The translations under genes were made by a program, and so were the position numbers. A stretch of 64,000 bases of DNA from Arthrobacter sp. KBS0702 (lineage in GTDB: Bacteria; Actinomycetota; Actinomycetes; Actinomycetales; Micrococcaceae): NCBI RefSeq assembly GCF_005937985.2, contig NZ_CP042172.1, forward strand, positions 310,001-374,000. Reading direction: 5' to 3'. The notes below the pieces were generated by a model, which was given only the letters and a program-made list of their open reading frames with translations, ran no database searches and was not told the DNA's origin. This document shows positions 8,822 through 18,253 of this stretch, piece after piece; position 1 is the stretch's first letter; each line of letters begins with the position of its first letter.

Positions 8822-9519
8822 GCGCGCTGCTGTACCGCTGGCCGGCGGCTGCCAAGTTCGGCCGCGTCGTGCCCAAAGCCAAGTTCTACGAGCAAGCCAC
8901 TATCTCGGCCGCCCTGCGCGAGAAATTTGTCTCGGAGGTCCAGCGCATCACCTGGGCATACAAGCTCGCCGACGAGACCATCCACCTTCGCGGCGACGAC
9001 AGCGTTCCCGAGATTCAAGTCTTCGTCGTCGAGGCCAAGGACGATGACGTCAGTGGGGATGTGATCAACGCGATCGACAGGGCCGTGCCGTTCCCGATCA
9101 TCTTCGAGATCAGTCGCGCCACGGGCGGCACCCGCATGGTTGCGTCTCACAAGCAGCTCGACGGCCTGGCCCCGCGGCTCAGCGCCTACTTCACCACGGA
9201 ATGGCACGCAGCAGACGCGCCCCGTGCTTCATTACCTCCCGCACTCGATCTACCAGGGCTCTACGCCGGACTTCTGACCCCAATTCTGCCCATCGCCACA
9301 CGCCCCGGCGAGGATATATCGGCGGCAACCGGCAGGATGCACCGGGTGGCAAAGCTCGAACGTGACGTAGCTGTCCTGGAAAAGAAGCTCCGAAACGAAC
9401 CGCAGTTCAATCGCAAGGTGCAACTGCGGCGCCAGTTCCGTGCCCGGACCGCGGAGCTTGCCCTTCTTATCGACACTGCAACTCCAATGACTGAGGACAC
9501 CCCGTGGACAAACTACTGA
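8818..9519 (+). CDS. DUF4391 domain-containing protein
   Basis: 233 residues from the ATG that overlaps the helicase stop codon (ATGA); an upstream in-frame ATG at 8800 is less likely. The sequence opens LYRWPAAAKFGRVVPKAKFYEQA, has IQVFVVEAKDDD and INAIDRAVPFPIIFEIS, and ends in a coiled coil (KLERDVAVLEKKLRNE). This is the DUF4391 pattern. Known: DUF4391 genes commonly sit next to type III-like methyltransferase and helicase genes, but their biochemical role is not established. Here it is sandwiched and overlapped by both neighbours, so it is probably an obligate component, perhaps an adaptor or specificity subunit (inference). Confidence 0.85.
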   Translation: MSALLYRWPAAAKFGRVVPKAKFYEQATISAALREKFVSEVQRITWAYKLADETIHLRGDDSVPEIQVFVVEAKDDDVSGDVINAIDRAVPFPIIFEISRATGGTRMVASHKQLDGLAPRLSAYFTTEWHAADAPRASLPPALDLPGLYAGLLTPILPIATRPGEDISAATGRMHRVAKLERDVAVLEKKLRNEPQFNRKVQLRRQFRARTAELALLIDTATPMTEDTPWTNY

Positions 9520-11477
9520 TGCACTCACCGGACCTGACTAAGCGGAATATCGACAAGATTGCCGAGCTATTCCCCGCAGTCATCACCGAGGGGCGAGACG
9601 ACGACGGTAACCTCACGCACGCCATCGACTTCGACCTGCTGCGTCAGGAGCTGTCCGACCACGTTGTCGAGGGGTCGCAGGAGCGTTACCAACTCGATTG
9701 GCCCGGAAAGCGCGAAGCGCTCTTCGTTGCGAACGCACCGATCGCCAAGACGCTCCGCCCCGCGCGCGAGGAGTCTGTCGACTTCGACACCACGCAAAAC
9801 CTCTTCATCGAAGGTGACAACCTCGACGCCCTCAAACTGCTCCAAGAGTCCTACCTGGGGAAAGTCGATCTCGTCTACATCGACCCGCCCTACAACACGG
9901 GCAAGGACTTCGTCTACGACGACCACTTTGCGGAGACTACGGCAGACTACCTCGCCAAGTCTGGTCAGGTCGATGATCATGGCACGCGGCTTGTCGCGAA
10001 CACTGAGTCCAACGGACGCTTTCATTCAGATTGGCTAAGCATGATGTACCCGCGGCTCAAGCTCGCCCGCAACCTGCTGAGTGATACTGGCGTTCTAATC
10101 GCTGCGATCGATGACAACGAGCATTCGGCTCTCAAGCAACTCCTCGATCAAGTTTTTGGAAGTCAGAACTTCCTGGCAAACGTCGTTTGGCAGGGGCGAG
10201 GAAAGAACGATGCGCGTTTCACAGCTGGTGGTCTCGACTACATGCTCATTTACGGGCGTGACCGCAATCGTCTCATCGCTGAAGACGCACGGTGGAAAGA
10301 ACCAAAGAGCGGTTATAGCCTAGTTGTCTCTGCGGCACGTGACGCATGGCAGAGGTCTGGCCGCAACTCTGCCAAGGCGACCACCATGTTTCGTGAATGG
10401 TTTCGTACCAAGCCGGAGATCGAGAAGGGACTTCAGTCCTACTCCGAGATCGATGATAACGGTCGAGTGTTCCTCCGCGGCCCGCTCGCTAGCCCGAACC
10501 CCCGCGCGAATCTGCAGTACGACCTCGTACACCCCGTGACGGGGCTACCGGTGCCTATGCACCCTAACGGTTGGCGTTACTCACGCGAAACCATGGACCA
10601 AATGATGGAGGAGGGCCGGATTCTCTTTGGCGAGGACCACACCAACACGCCGCGCCGGAAGATGTACCTCGACGAACAGGAGGATCAGGCTATTCGTCCA
10701 GTTGTTGTTCAGGAGCGTGCTACAGCAACTGCGGCGGTCATTGATCTGCTGGGAGCGGATGTGTTCGACCATCCGAAAGACACTGGCGTGCTCTCAAAAT
10801 GGATCAATTCTGTAACGCAGGGGAAGGACGACGCGCTGGTACTCGACTTCTTTGCAGGCTCAGGCTCAACAGCGCATGCCGTGCTTGCTCAGAATGCGGC
10901 GGACGGAGGCCGACGGAAGTTCATCGTCGTGCAGTTGGATGAAGCATTGGACTCTAGATCCGAAGCTGCAAAAGCTGGGTATGCCACAATCGCCGACCTC
11001 GCCCGGGAACGTATTCGCCGCGCTGGGACAAGAATAGCGACGGATGCAGTGCTGTCTGCCGAGGGACCGGATGTCGGCTTTCGCGTCCTCAAAGTTGCCA
11101 CGAGCAACTTCGCGGATCTCCTGCGCACGCCAGATGCGCTCAAGCAGGACAACCTCCCTCTCTACACGGATAGTGTGAAGCCAGATCGCACCGGCGAGGA
11201 CTTGCTGTTCCAGGTTCTGCTTGACTGGGGCTTGGAGCTCACCATGCCGATCGCGGTAGAGATGATCGACGGGCGCGAGGTGTTCTTCATCGAAGATGGC
11301 GCCCTGGTCGCATGCTTCGCCGATAGCGTAAGCCCCGGCGTAGTGCGCGAGATCGCTTCCCGGGAGCCGCTGCGAGCGGTGTTCCGTGACTCGGGCTTCG
11401 CACGGGACGCCGACCGCATCAATGCCGAGCAGGTCTTCGCCGAGGTGTCGCCGACGACCGATGTGAAGGCGATCTGA
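9504..11477 (+). CDS. Type III-like site-specific DNA-methyltransferase (adenine-specific, Mod)
   Basis: 657 residues. The GTG at 9504 was chosen because the resulting start MDKLLMHSPDLT matches the usual Mod N-terminus; an ATG at 9519 overlaps the DUF4391 stop and is the alternative. Motif IV DPPYNTGKDF lies near residue 127, preceded by LVYIDPP, and the AdoMet motif FFAGSGSTAHAV lies near 448, so the order is that of a beta-class N6-adenine methyltransferase. The central target-recognition region (about 200-420) is long and divergent. It would methylate host recognition sites and supply specificity to the Res partner, which starts five bases after its stop. Confidence 0.93.
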   Translation: MDKLLMHSPDLTKRNIDKIAELFPAVITEGRDDDGNLTHAIDFDLLRQELSDHVVEGSQERYQLDWPGKREALFVANAPIAKTLRPAREESVDFDTTQNLFIEGDNLDALKLLQESYLGKVDLVYIDPPYNTGKDFVYDDHFAETTADYLAKSGQVDDHGTRLVANTESNGRFHSDWLSMMYPRLKLARNLLSDTGVLIAAIDDNEHSALKQLLDQVFGSQNFLANVVWQGRGKNDARFTAGGLDYMLIYGRDRNRLIAEDARWKEPKSGYSLVVSAARDAWQRSGRNSAKATTMFREWFRTKPEIEKGLQSYSEIDDNGRVFLRGPLASPNPRANLQYDLVHPVTGLPVPMHPNGWRYSRETMDQMMEEGRILFGEDHTNTPRRKMYLDEQEDQAIRPVVVQERATATAAVIDLLGADVFDHPKDTGVLSKWINSVTQGKDDALVLDFFAGSGSTAHAVLAQNAADGGRRKFIVVQLDEALDSRSEAAKAGYATIADLARERIRRAGTRIATDAVLSAEGPDVGFRVLKVATSNFADLLRTPDALKQDNLPLYTDSVKPDRTGEDLLFQVLLDWGLELTMPIAVEMIDGREVFFIEDGALVACFADSVSPGVVREIASREPLRAVFRDSGFARDADRINAEQVFAEVSPTTDVKAI

Positions 11478-11482
11478 GCCTG

Positions 11483-14400
11483 ATGAAGCTTCAATTCAAG
11501 GTTCAGCAGTATCAGACCGAAGCAGTCGATGCGGTCGTTGGCTGCTTTGTCGGACAGCTCCGCGATAGCGGGGTGTCCTATCGGATCGATCCAGGTCGAC
11601 GGGAGAAGCCTGCGCAGGCAACACTGGAGATTCCCGGCCAGCACGATTCAGGTCTTCGGAACGCGGAAATCGCGTTAACCTCTGCGCAGTTGCTGGAGAA
11701 CATACAGGCGGTTCAGCGCAGCCGGAACCTGCCGCTGTCGCCCACACTCGTGCCGAGCAAAGCAGGGCCGGTGAACCTCGATGTCGAGATGGAGACGGGG
11801 ACGGGCAAGACCTACGTCTACATCAAAACGATCATGGAGCTGAACAAGCGCCATGGGTGGAGCAAGTTCATAATCGTGGTGCCGAGCGTAGCAATCCGCG
11901 AGGGAGTAAAGAAGTCGTTAGACATCACGGCTGAGCATTTCCAGCAGATTTACGGCACCAAGCCGCGGTCGTTCATCTACAACTCTTCACAGTTGCACGA
12001 GTTGGAGCGATTTTCCTCTGACGCCGGCGTGCAAGTAATGATTATTAACATCCAGGCGTTCAACGCTACTGGCAAAGACAACCGGCGTATCTACGACGTA
12101 CTGGATGACTTCCAGTCCCGACGGCCGATCGACGTCATCAGTGCGAACCGGCCGATCGTCATCATCGACGAGCCGCAGAAGATCGGCGCTGCCAAGTCGT
12201 TAGAGGCGCTGAGCCGATTCAATGCTCTGATGGTGCTGCGGTACTCGGCGACCCATAAGGTCGGGCACAACAAGGTACACCGACTGGACGCACTGGATGC
12301 CTATAACCAGAAGCTCGTGAAGAAGATCGCCGTGCGCGGCATCACCGTGAAGGGTCTGGCGGGGAGCACGGCCTACCTGTATCTAGACGCGATCGAAATC
12401 GCAAAGGGTGCGAAGCCCCGGGCACGGATCGAGCTGGAAGTGCAGACCAAGAGCGGCATCAAGCGTCAGGTCAAGCGGCTCGACCTGGGTGCCCGATTCC
12501 ATGACATCTCCAATGGGATCGAGGCATACAAAGACCTCATCATCACTGACATCGACGCTAACCGTGACGTCATCGAACTCAGCGACGGCAGCATCGTAGC
12601 TGCAGGGCAGATCACCGCCGACGTGACCGAAGAGGCCAAGCGCCGCATCCAGATCCGGGAGGTCATCCGCGCGCATCTGGACAAGGAGCGCGAGCTTTTC
12701 GCCCAAGGCATCAAGGTGCTATCGCTGTTCTTTATCGACGAGGTGGCCAAGTACCGCGACTACGAGCGTGAAGACACGCTCGGTGATTACGCGCGCGTCT
12801 TCGAGGAGGAGTACCGGGCGCTGGCGGCCGACGAGCTCAGCCAATTGGACTTCGACAGCGAGGCGGAGGCATACAGGCACCACCTAGAGTCGATCCGTGT
12901 AGAGAAAACGCACCAGGGCTACTTTTCGGTCGACAAAAAGACCAGGCGGCTAGTGGACCCAAGCGTGGCTAAACGTGGTGAGGATGCGGGGCAGTCTACG
13001 GATGTCGGTGCCTACGACCTGATTCTTAGGGATAAGGAGCGCCTGCTATCGTTCGCCGAGCCGGTGCGGTTTATCTTCAGCCACTCGGCGCTGCGCGAAG
13101 GCTGGGACAACCCCAACGTCTTTGTAATGGGGATGCTCAAGAGGAGCGACAACACCCTCTCCCGCCGCCAGGAGATCGGTCGCGGCCTGCGGCTCGCCGT
13201 CGACCAACACGGCGAACGGATGGACAACCCTGTTACCGTGCACGACATCAACGAGCTTACCGTCGTCACCGACGAGTCCTACACCGACTTTGTGTCCGGC
13301 CTGCAGAAGGAGGTCAGCGAGTCGCTCGCCTCTCGTCCCCGGAAGGCCAGCGTCAGGTACTTCATCGGCAAGACGATCGCCACGGAAGACGGGGACAGCA
13401 TCGTCGGGGAACCGTTGGCGAACGCGCTGTACAAGTACCTCGTCAAGAACGACTACATCAACGACGACGACACCGTCTCCGACGCTTACAAAGCCGCCCG
13501 CGACGCGGGCACTCTCGCTGAGCCAAACTCGGACCTGCTCAAGCCGGTGGTCGACCACCTCTGGCCGCTCGTCGACGCGCTCTATATCGGAGTTCCGCTG
13601 CCGGATGACGGGCGAAAGCCCAAGCGTATTCCTCTGAATGAAGAGAACTTCGCCAAGAAGGAGTTTAAAGAACTCTGGAGCCGCATCAACCAGAAGGCCG
13701 TCTATCAGGTTGAGTTCGATTCGAACGAACTGATAGACAAGTGCGTCGGGGCGCTGGACGCCCATCTGAACGTCACGGCAATGCAGTATGTTGTGCAGTC
13801 CGGCGAGCAACGTGCCGTGCTCGACGCTGACGCTCTTGCAACCGGGGACGGTTTCTCTGTTAACTCGACCAGCACTCATGCAGAGACGGTATCGACGGCG
13901 TCCCAGGTCAAGTACGACCTACTCGGTGAGATTACCGAGAAGACCCGGCTCACCCGCCGGACGGCCGGCGCCGTCCTGGGAAGGGTCAATGCGGCGACGT
14001 TTGCGAAGTACCGGCAGAACCCGGAGCACTTCATCACCGAGGCCGCGCGGCTGATCAACGAGCAGAAGGCCACCGTGATCGTTCAGTACCTGACGTACGA
14101 CACGCTTGCCGAGCGGCACGACACCGCGATCTTCACCGCCAACCAAACAAAGCAGGACTTCGCCAAGGCGGGGGAGAAGCTGAATAAACACATCTATGAT
14201 TATGTCGTCACCGACTCCAAGGGCGAACGTGCCTTCGTGGCCGAACTGGACACAAGCAACGAGGTCGTCGTCTACGCTAAGCTTCCACGCGGCTTCTTCA
14301 TCCCAACTCCGGTCGGCGACTATAACCCCGACTGGGCCATCGCGTTCCAGGACGGCGCAGTCAAGCACGTCTATTTCATCGCGGAGACCAAGGGCTCACT

Positions 14401-14572
14401 GTCCTCGATGCAGCTTCGCGGAGTCGAAGAAGCGAAGATCGAATGCGCCCGCAAGTTCTTCGCTGAACTGAATCGCAAGCATGATCAGAACGTGAACTAC
14501 GACGTTGTGACTGACTATGGTCAGCTAATGCAGCTGGTTGGGGTTGGGGTTGAGGGGCACTCAGTGAGCTAG
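11483..14572 (+). CDS. Type III-like restriction subunit (DEAD/DEAH helicase-endonuclease, Res)
   Basis: 1029 residues. The helicase core has Walker A METGTGKT near 104, DEPQ near 229, RYSATHK near 252, and the motif VI-like GRGLRL near 570. The C-terminus holds a PD-(D/E)XK-type nuclease: NPDWAIAF near 947 and IAETKGS near 967. Size and order match type III Res. It cleaves unmodified DNA after ATP-dependent movement or sliding, guided by Mod. It is the last gene of the operon. No recognisable terminator follows; the DNA after it is gene-poor. All catalytic motifs are present, so it is probably active. Confidence 0.92.
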   Translation: MKLQFKVQQYQTEAVDAVVGCFVGQLRDSGVSYRIDPGRREKPAQATLEIPGQHDSGLRNAEIALTSAQLLENIQAVQRSRNLPLSPTLVPSKAGPVNLDVEMETGTGKTYVYIKTIMELNKRHGWSKFIIVVPSVAIREGVKKSLDITAEHFQQIYGTKPRSFIYNSSQLHELERFSSDAGVQVMIINIQAFNATGKDNRRIYDVLDDFQSRRPIDVISANRPIVIIDEPQKIGAAKSLEALSRFNALMVLRYSATHKVGHNKVHRLDALDAYNQKLVKKIAVRGITVKGLAGSTAYLYLDAIEIAKGAKPRARIELEVQTKSGIKRQVKRLDLGARFHDISNGIEAYKDLIITDIDANRDVIELSDGSIVAAGQITADVTEEAKRRIQIREVIRAHLDKERELFAQGIKVLSLFFIDEVAKYRDYEREDTLGDYARVFEEEYRALAADELSQLDFDSEAEAYRHHLESIRVEKTHQGYFSVDKKTRRLVDPSVAKRGEDAGQSTDVGAYDLILRDKERLLSFAEPVRFIFSHSALREGWDNPNVFVMGMLKRSDNTLSRRQEIGRGLRLAVDQHGERMDNPVTVHDINELTVVTDESYTDFVSGLQKEVSESLASRPRKASVRYFIGKTIATEDGDSIVGEPLANALYKYLVKNDYINDDDTVSDAYKAARDAGTLAEPNSDLLKPVVDHLWPLVDALYIGVPLPDDGRKPKRIPLNEENFAKKEFKELWSRINQKAVYQVEFDSNELIDKCVGALDAHLNVTAMQYVVQSGEQRAVLDADALATGDGFSVNSTSTHAETVSTASQVKYDLLGEITEKTRLTRRTAGAVLGRVNAATFAKYRQNPEHFITEAARLINEQKATVIVQYLTYDTLAERHDTAIFTANQTKQDFAKAGEKLNKHIYDYVVTDSKGERAFVAELDTSNEVVVYAKLPRGFFIPTPVGDYNPDWAIAFQDGAVKHVYFIAETKGSLSSMQLRGVEEAKIECARKFFAELNRKHDQNVNYDVVTDYGQLMQLVGVGVEGHSVS

Positions 14573-14930
14573 GGGACCAGCGCTATGAGTTCACGCGATG
14601 ACGATGCGATCAATATGGCTCTCAGGATGAGCAGGACGAGGAACTATCGGCTCATGCCTTTGTGGAGCAGCTTCGTCTGAACAATGGCCACGAGCATCTC
14701 GTGCGCCCAATGCATGGCAGTGGACATGTTCCTCTGCTCAGACGAAGCCTCGCTGGTGGGATGGTGCGCGCGATATGCCGCCCTCTCCGGATGGACCAGG
14801 AAGCGACAACGAGCGAGCCTGCCCCGGGGCGCTACCCACTGACTCTCTGGACCGCCGTTAGTCCCTAGTTTCAGCACCTAGGGCCGGCTACGAGTACTTC
14901 CGCAAGAAGGCGGCCGCGGGAGGTCACATC
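14573..14930. other. Gene-poor gap after the restriction operon
   Basis: No convincing coding region is visible. Short open frames, such as one from the ATG at 14684 with 'CAQC', lack ribosome sites and family features. The stretch may be decayed coding DNA continuous with the frameshifted remnant that follows. Confidence 0.4.
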
Positions 14931-15294
14931 ATGCCCGACTACGTCCCGCCCCCGGACGCCCCCGGACTTCTTCGTCGACGGAGGACACGTCGTCGTGCTG
15001 TTCCCGGAACTGGAGTTCCTGATGGACGCGACGCTGGACCAGATCCCTGATTTCCCGCTCCAGCGAGTCATTCGCCCGGCGGACGAGCTGAGCCACGACG
15101 AGCCGGCGACCTTTGGCACTGACGATGCCTGGGGCGGGTATCTCCTGGTCGACGACGTCATCGACCTGAAGCCCGAACACCGCGATCTCATCATGGGTAG
15201 CGGGCAGCGCTGGCCCGCAAGGGCCTACAGGTTGAATTCAGCAAAGAAGCCTTCACCCCGAACACCGAGCTCTTCAAGCGGGTGGTGGATTGAG
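14931..15294 (+). pseudogene. Frameshifted remnant of an unknown gene
   Basis: Three frames joined end to end give one sensible protein. MPDYVPPPDAP is in the first. After a one-base shift in a C5 run near 14956-14960, DFFVDGGHVVVLFPELEF... continues to DLKPEHRDLIM. After a second shift near 15212, LARKGLQVEFSKEAF...LFKRVVD runs to the stop at 15292-15294. So this is one gene broken by two indels, roughly 120 residues visible and probably missing its beginning. The protein is not recognised. Sequencing error could explain one shift but is less likely for two. Confidence 0.5.
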
Positions 15295-15818
15295 CGGCGG
15301 CGGGTTTTCATGACGGCCGGGCCGGCCTTGCCCAATTGCCGGCTCCAGGTTGGCTGAGGACATCAGGGCCAACCTGGTCGGCGTTCAAAGTTGCACAAGA
15401 TCAGGCGCAGAGTTTCTCTGTTCACCTGGACACCGTGCTACTTGGTGTCAGCCACCGGTGATTGCTAAAGAGGTGGCAGGGCGCGCAGATTGTTGGCAGC
15501 CCAGATAGCGGCCTTAGCGACCCAGCCTCGATTAGCGTAATTGTTATGTGGACAGGCCGGGAACAGGGCCGGAGTTGTGCAGCGCCGGAGTTTCTGCCGC
15601 TGGCCGTGGATCCACACTGAGAGTGTGCTCGTGGCTTAAAGTGTAGTTTTGTTGGCGGTCGCCAGTGCCCGGTGGGTTTCCCTGCCTGAGATATCCCGGC
15701 TGGCAGAATATCGGGCCTCGGAAGAACGTGGGGTGCCGATTCAGTGCCCTGACCCCGGCGCGACGACTGCGAGGCCAGCTCATGGCGCCTCCAGAGCACC
15801 CGCTTCTAACTATTGCCA

Positions 15819-15880
15819 GTTATAGGAAGTTCTACGGGGTTCTACGAAAAATCCTAGAACCCCGTAGAACTTGGTATAAC
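15819..15880. repeat. 62-bp nested inverted repeat
   Basis: Perfect 17-base arms, AGTTCTACGGGGTTCTA at 15828-15844 and its complement at 15855-15871, enclose a 10-base spacer. After a three-base mismatch on each side the symmetry resumes (GTTATA at 15819, TATAAC at 15875). There is no T-tract, so it is unlikely to be a terminator. Candidates are a recombinase site, element end or protein-binding palindrome. Confidence 0.7.
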
Positions 15881-16190
15881 CGATGGATTGAGGCCGCGAA
15901 GCCCTGTTGCCTGGTTCCGGTGTGCCGCCGTGTTCAGGGGGCATCTCTGAGGCGAAGGGCTTCGACGTGGGTCGTAGCTCCCTTGGGGACAGTCTGTGGC
16001 CTACAAGCCGATGTTCCTCTGCAATCTCCACGGACCGGGCATTCATTACAGATTTCCTGCTTGCTCTTGGCATGGCCGGTATCCAGTACTCCGGGGAGCA
16101 CACGGGCGTACAACACCGGCTCGACTGTGTCATAACCTGGAGATTGATCGGACTGCCCGGCTGTAGGGGCCCTGAAAGCGAAGCTACCAG

Positions 16191-16212
16191 CAACATAATG
16201 ACCGTTATGTTG
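16191..16212. repeat. 22-bp palindrome, possible operator or resolvase half-site pair
   Basis: Arms CAACATAA and TTATGTTG are perfectly complementary around a six-base centre (TGACCG). The symmetry suits a dimeric DNA-binding protein; serine-resolvase crossover sites have a similar size. No partner gene is adjacent. Confidence 0.5.
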
Positions 16213-16400
16213 TGGGTTTTGCGTGAGAACTCAGATTGGAGATCGCTGACAGGACGACCTCGGTGCTCTTCGCTGATACCCGGCGCGGGGAGACCCCTGC
16301 AGTCCACCAAGGTCTCTCGGGCACCGAGGACCCCGAGAGCTTCTTCGGCGAGGCTGGGTAAGGTGCCCCAGAGGCCAGCGCGAACTTGGAAGCTTCTCCC

Positions 16401-17369
16401 TCACCACGAGAAGCGAGGAGTTCGTGCCGAGCGGACTTCGTCAAAGGCATGAAACGGATGCTCGAAGCCCTTTATTTCAGATATCTCTTCCTGTAAGAAC
16501 CGCGGGACGTAGGTATCGAACCGAAGGATGTCGCCTTCGATGATGAGCGTCGCGTATCCCTGTTCATCCCGGAAATCCGGATCAATCTCTTCCCTGACGA
16601 CGTCGCTGAACAGGTTTACGTATCGGGTCAGCTCTAGGATGATATCGGCGAGATACTGGCGGGATTCTTTATATTCGTTGAGGAGTGATCCATAAAGCGC
16701 TTCATCCCAGACGGGGATCTTATAGAAGGCTTGGAAGCGGAGACGCTCGCCGCTGCGGTCCAGATCGGCATGCTGAGAAAACGTGCTGAGCAGCTCGTTT
16801 ATGAAGTGCCCGATCGTCTCGATTACTTTGCGCAGCTCATCATGACCTTTCGGCCACGGCCTTGTGGCGATCCAGTGCAGGCAGGCGCGTAGTCGTTCTT
16901 CGGTTGAGGCAGCCATACTTGCTTCTCCGCCGTTGAGTACAGAGCTGACATCCTTGTGCCATGTATCCAAGCTCAACCTGGCCGTCAGATTATCGACTAG
17001 GGCTGCCCACTTTTCCTCTGCCGGATTGGACGCGGCCCCGAGGGTTGTTCGCACCCATGCCTCGTGCTGTGCCTTCATATCCAACAGGAAACCAACGGAG
17101 AAGTCCTCCGGGGCCTTGTCTATCAGTGCATGGTCAGTTGGACAGAGAAGTATGAGATTGCTGTACTCATCGCGCTGCTCCGGCGATAACGGGGAGTCGC
17201 CACGGGGCCCGTCGGGGCTCTTAGCTACAATGTGCGCCTCTTCGCCTACCAGAACGGCGTCGCCACTGAAATCGGACTGGTGGGCCAGCGTTCTACGGCA
17301 CGAGGGCATCGCACAATGGCTGGCCGCGCGACCCCAAAGCAATTTCCGGGACAGAGTAGATATCGCCAT
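16401..17369 (-). CDS. HNH endonuclease domain protein
   Basis: 322 residues from an ATG at 17369. Residues about 15-90 carry an HNH nuclease module: a Cys pair (SHCAMPSC), EEAHIVAKSPDGPRGD with the metal-site His, and YSNLILLCPTDHALID with the Asn and the second His/Asp. The C-terminal 200 residues are helical with no recognised domain and could sense a trigger or bind a partner. This N-terminal-HNH layout is frequent among defence effectors that degrade DNA. The gene is in tandem with the unknown gene at 17519-18253 on the same strand, 149 bases apart. Confidence 0.8.
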   Translation of the reverse strand: MAISTLSRKLLWGRAASHCAMPSCRRTLAHQSDFSGDAVLVGEEAHIVAKSPDGPRGDSPLSPEQRDEYSNLILLCPTDHALIDKAPEDFSVGFLLDMKAQHEAWVRTTLGAASNPAEEKWAALVDNLTARLSLDTWHKDVSSVLNGGEASMAASTEERLRACLHWIATRPWPKGHDELRKVIETIGHFINELLSTFSQHADLDRSGERLRFQAFYKIPVWDEALYGSLLNEYKESRQYLADIILELTRYVNLFSDVVREEIDPDFRDEQGYATLIIEGDILRFDTYVPRFLQEEISEIKGFEHPFHAFDEVRSARTPRFSW

Positions 17370-17518
17370 CCGGGTGTCCTTTCAGGTGTGTCTGGTTCAG
17401 CCCAGGCTCCGGGCAAGCGTTCTGTTCGCTGCACGTCGGGCCGCCGGGGAGCTTTTTCAGGCGGGCGGCTGAGGAGCACTGATGTGATCCGTCCTGAGAC
17501 CCTAGCTGCCGACGACGA

Positions 17519-18253
17519 TTACGGCTCGTCGGATGGTGCGCTCTGCCGTTCGACTGTGACTTGAGTGGTCACGGTTCGTTTGTAAATGTCGCTAACCGTT
17601 ACTTCCCGATGCGCGAAAACGGGGTATCCATGCCCGACGTCGTCGGCGGTGGCCTTCGCCTCCCAGGTGCAGTTCAGGGCTCTGGCAATATCGGCGTTCG
17701 CCCCGATCTCTGGGATCAAAGCATTTAGTTGGACAGCGAGGGCAGAAACGACCAAGTCTTCGTCCGGTGCCATGATCGCCCAACCGGTCGGATGCTTCGC
17801 CGTTCCCTCAGGGATGCCCCCCTTAGCGTTCGGTGAACCGACAAGCATGATCTTAGTCAGCCCGTTGTTGTCGACGGTTTGCCACGTGTACGGCGGATGC
17901 GACTCCTTGTGATCAAGAAAAGCCCTAAAGGCACGGGCCTTCTCAAGCAACGGATAAGCGTCTTCCATGAAGAGTCCTTTTGGCTTCCACCAAGTCAGGA
18001 ATCTGGCGATGGAATGCGTTGGTGCTTCCCCAAAGGTATCGGCGTGTCGCCGGATCACGGACAGCAATGCGGACACCGCGGAGTAGTACGTGTGAAAAAA
18101 GTCGTGCGTAGCGTTGAAGAGTGCCTCTTGCTGGCGAGGGGTGGGATGGGCGTTGGGGTAGTAGACGCTTACAGGCCCGAAGGCACCCCGTGCTGTCTGG
18201 ATCAAATCCCTCTTCTGGAGAAGACTTTTCAGAGACTCTTCGAGATCTGCCAT
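17519..18253 (-). CDS. Hypothetical protein upstream of the HNH gene
   Basis: 244 residues from the internal ATG at 18253 (MADLEESLKSLLQKRDLI). An in-frame ATG at 18403 would add 50 residues but gives an unconvincing N-terminus. The middle has THDFFHTYYSAVSALLSVIRRHAD and a Trp/Lys-rich FLTWWKPKGLF segment; no catalytic motif or membrane span is evident. I do not recognise the family. Position and strand suggest co-transcription with the HNH protein, so it may be its partner or regulator. Codon use resembles the rest of the island rather than the right half. Confidence 0.55.
   Translation of the reverse strand: MADLEESLKSLLQKRDLIQTARGAFGPVSVYYPNAHPTPRQQEALFNATHDFFHTYYSAVSALLSVIRRHADTFGEAPTHSIARFLTWWKPKGLFMEDAYPLLEKARAFRAFLDHKESHPPYTWQTVDNNGLTKIMLVGSPNAKGGIPEGTAKHPTGWAIMAPDEDLVVSALAVQLNALIPEIGANADIARALNCTWEAKATADDVGHGYPVFAHREVTVSDIYKRTVTTQVTVERQSAPSDEP

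Larger units (their letters stand above)
15295..16400. other. 1.1-kb region without a supportable gene; contains two palindromes
   Basis: All open frames here are short, lack ribosome sites and have poor composition. The region holds the 62-bp inverted repeat at 15819-15880 and the 22-bp palindrome at 16191-16212. It reads as mobile-element debris or a recombination or replication control region, but I cannot tell which. Confidence 0.4.
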
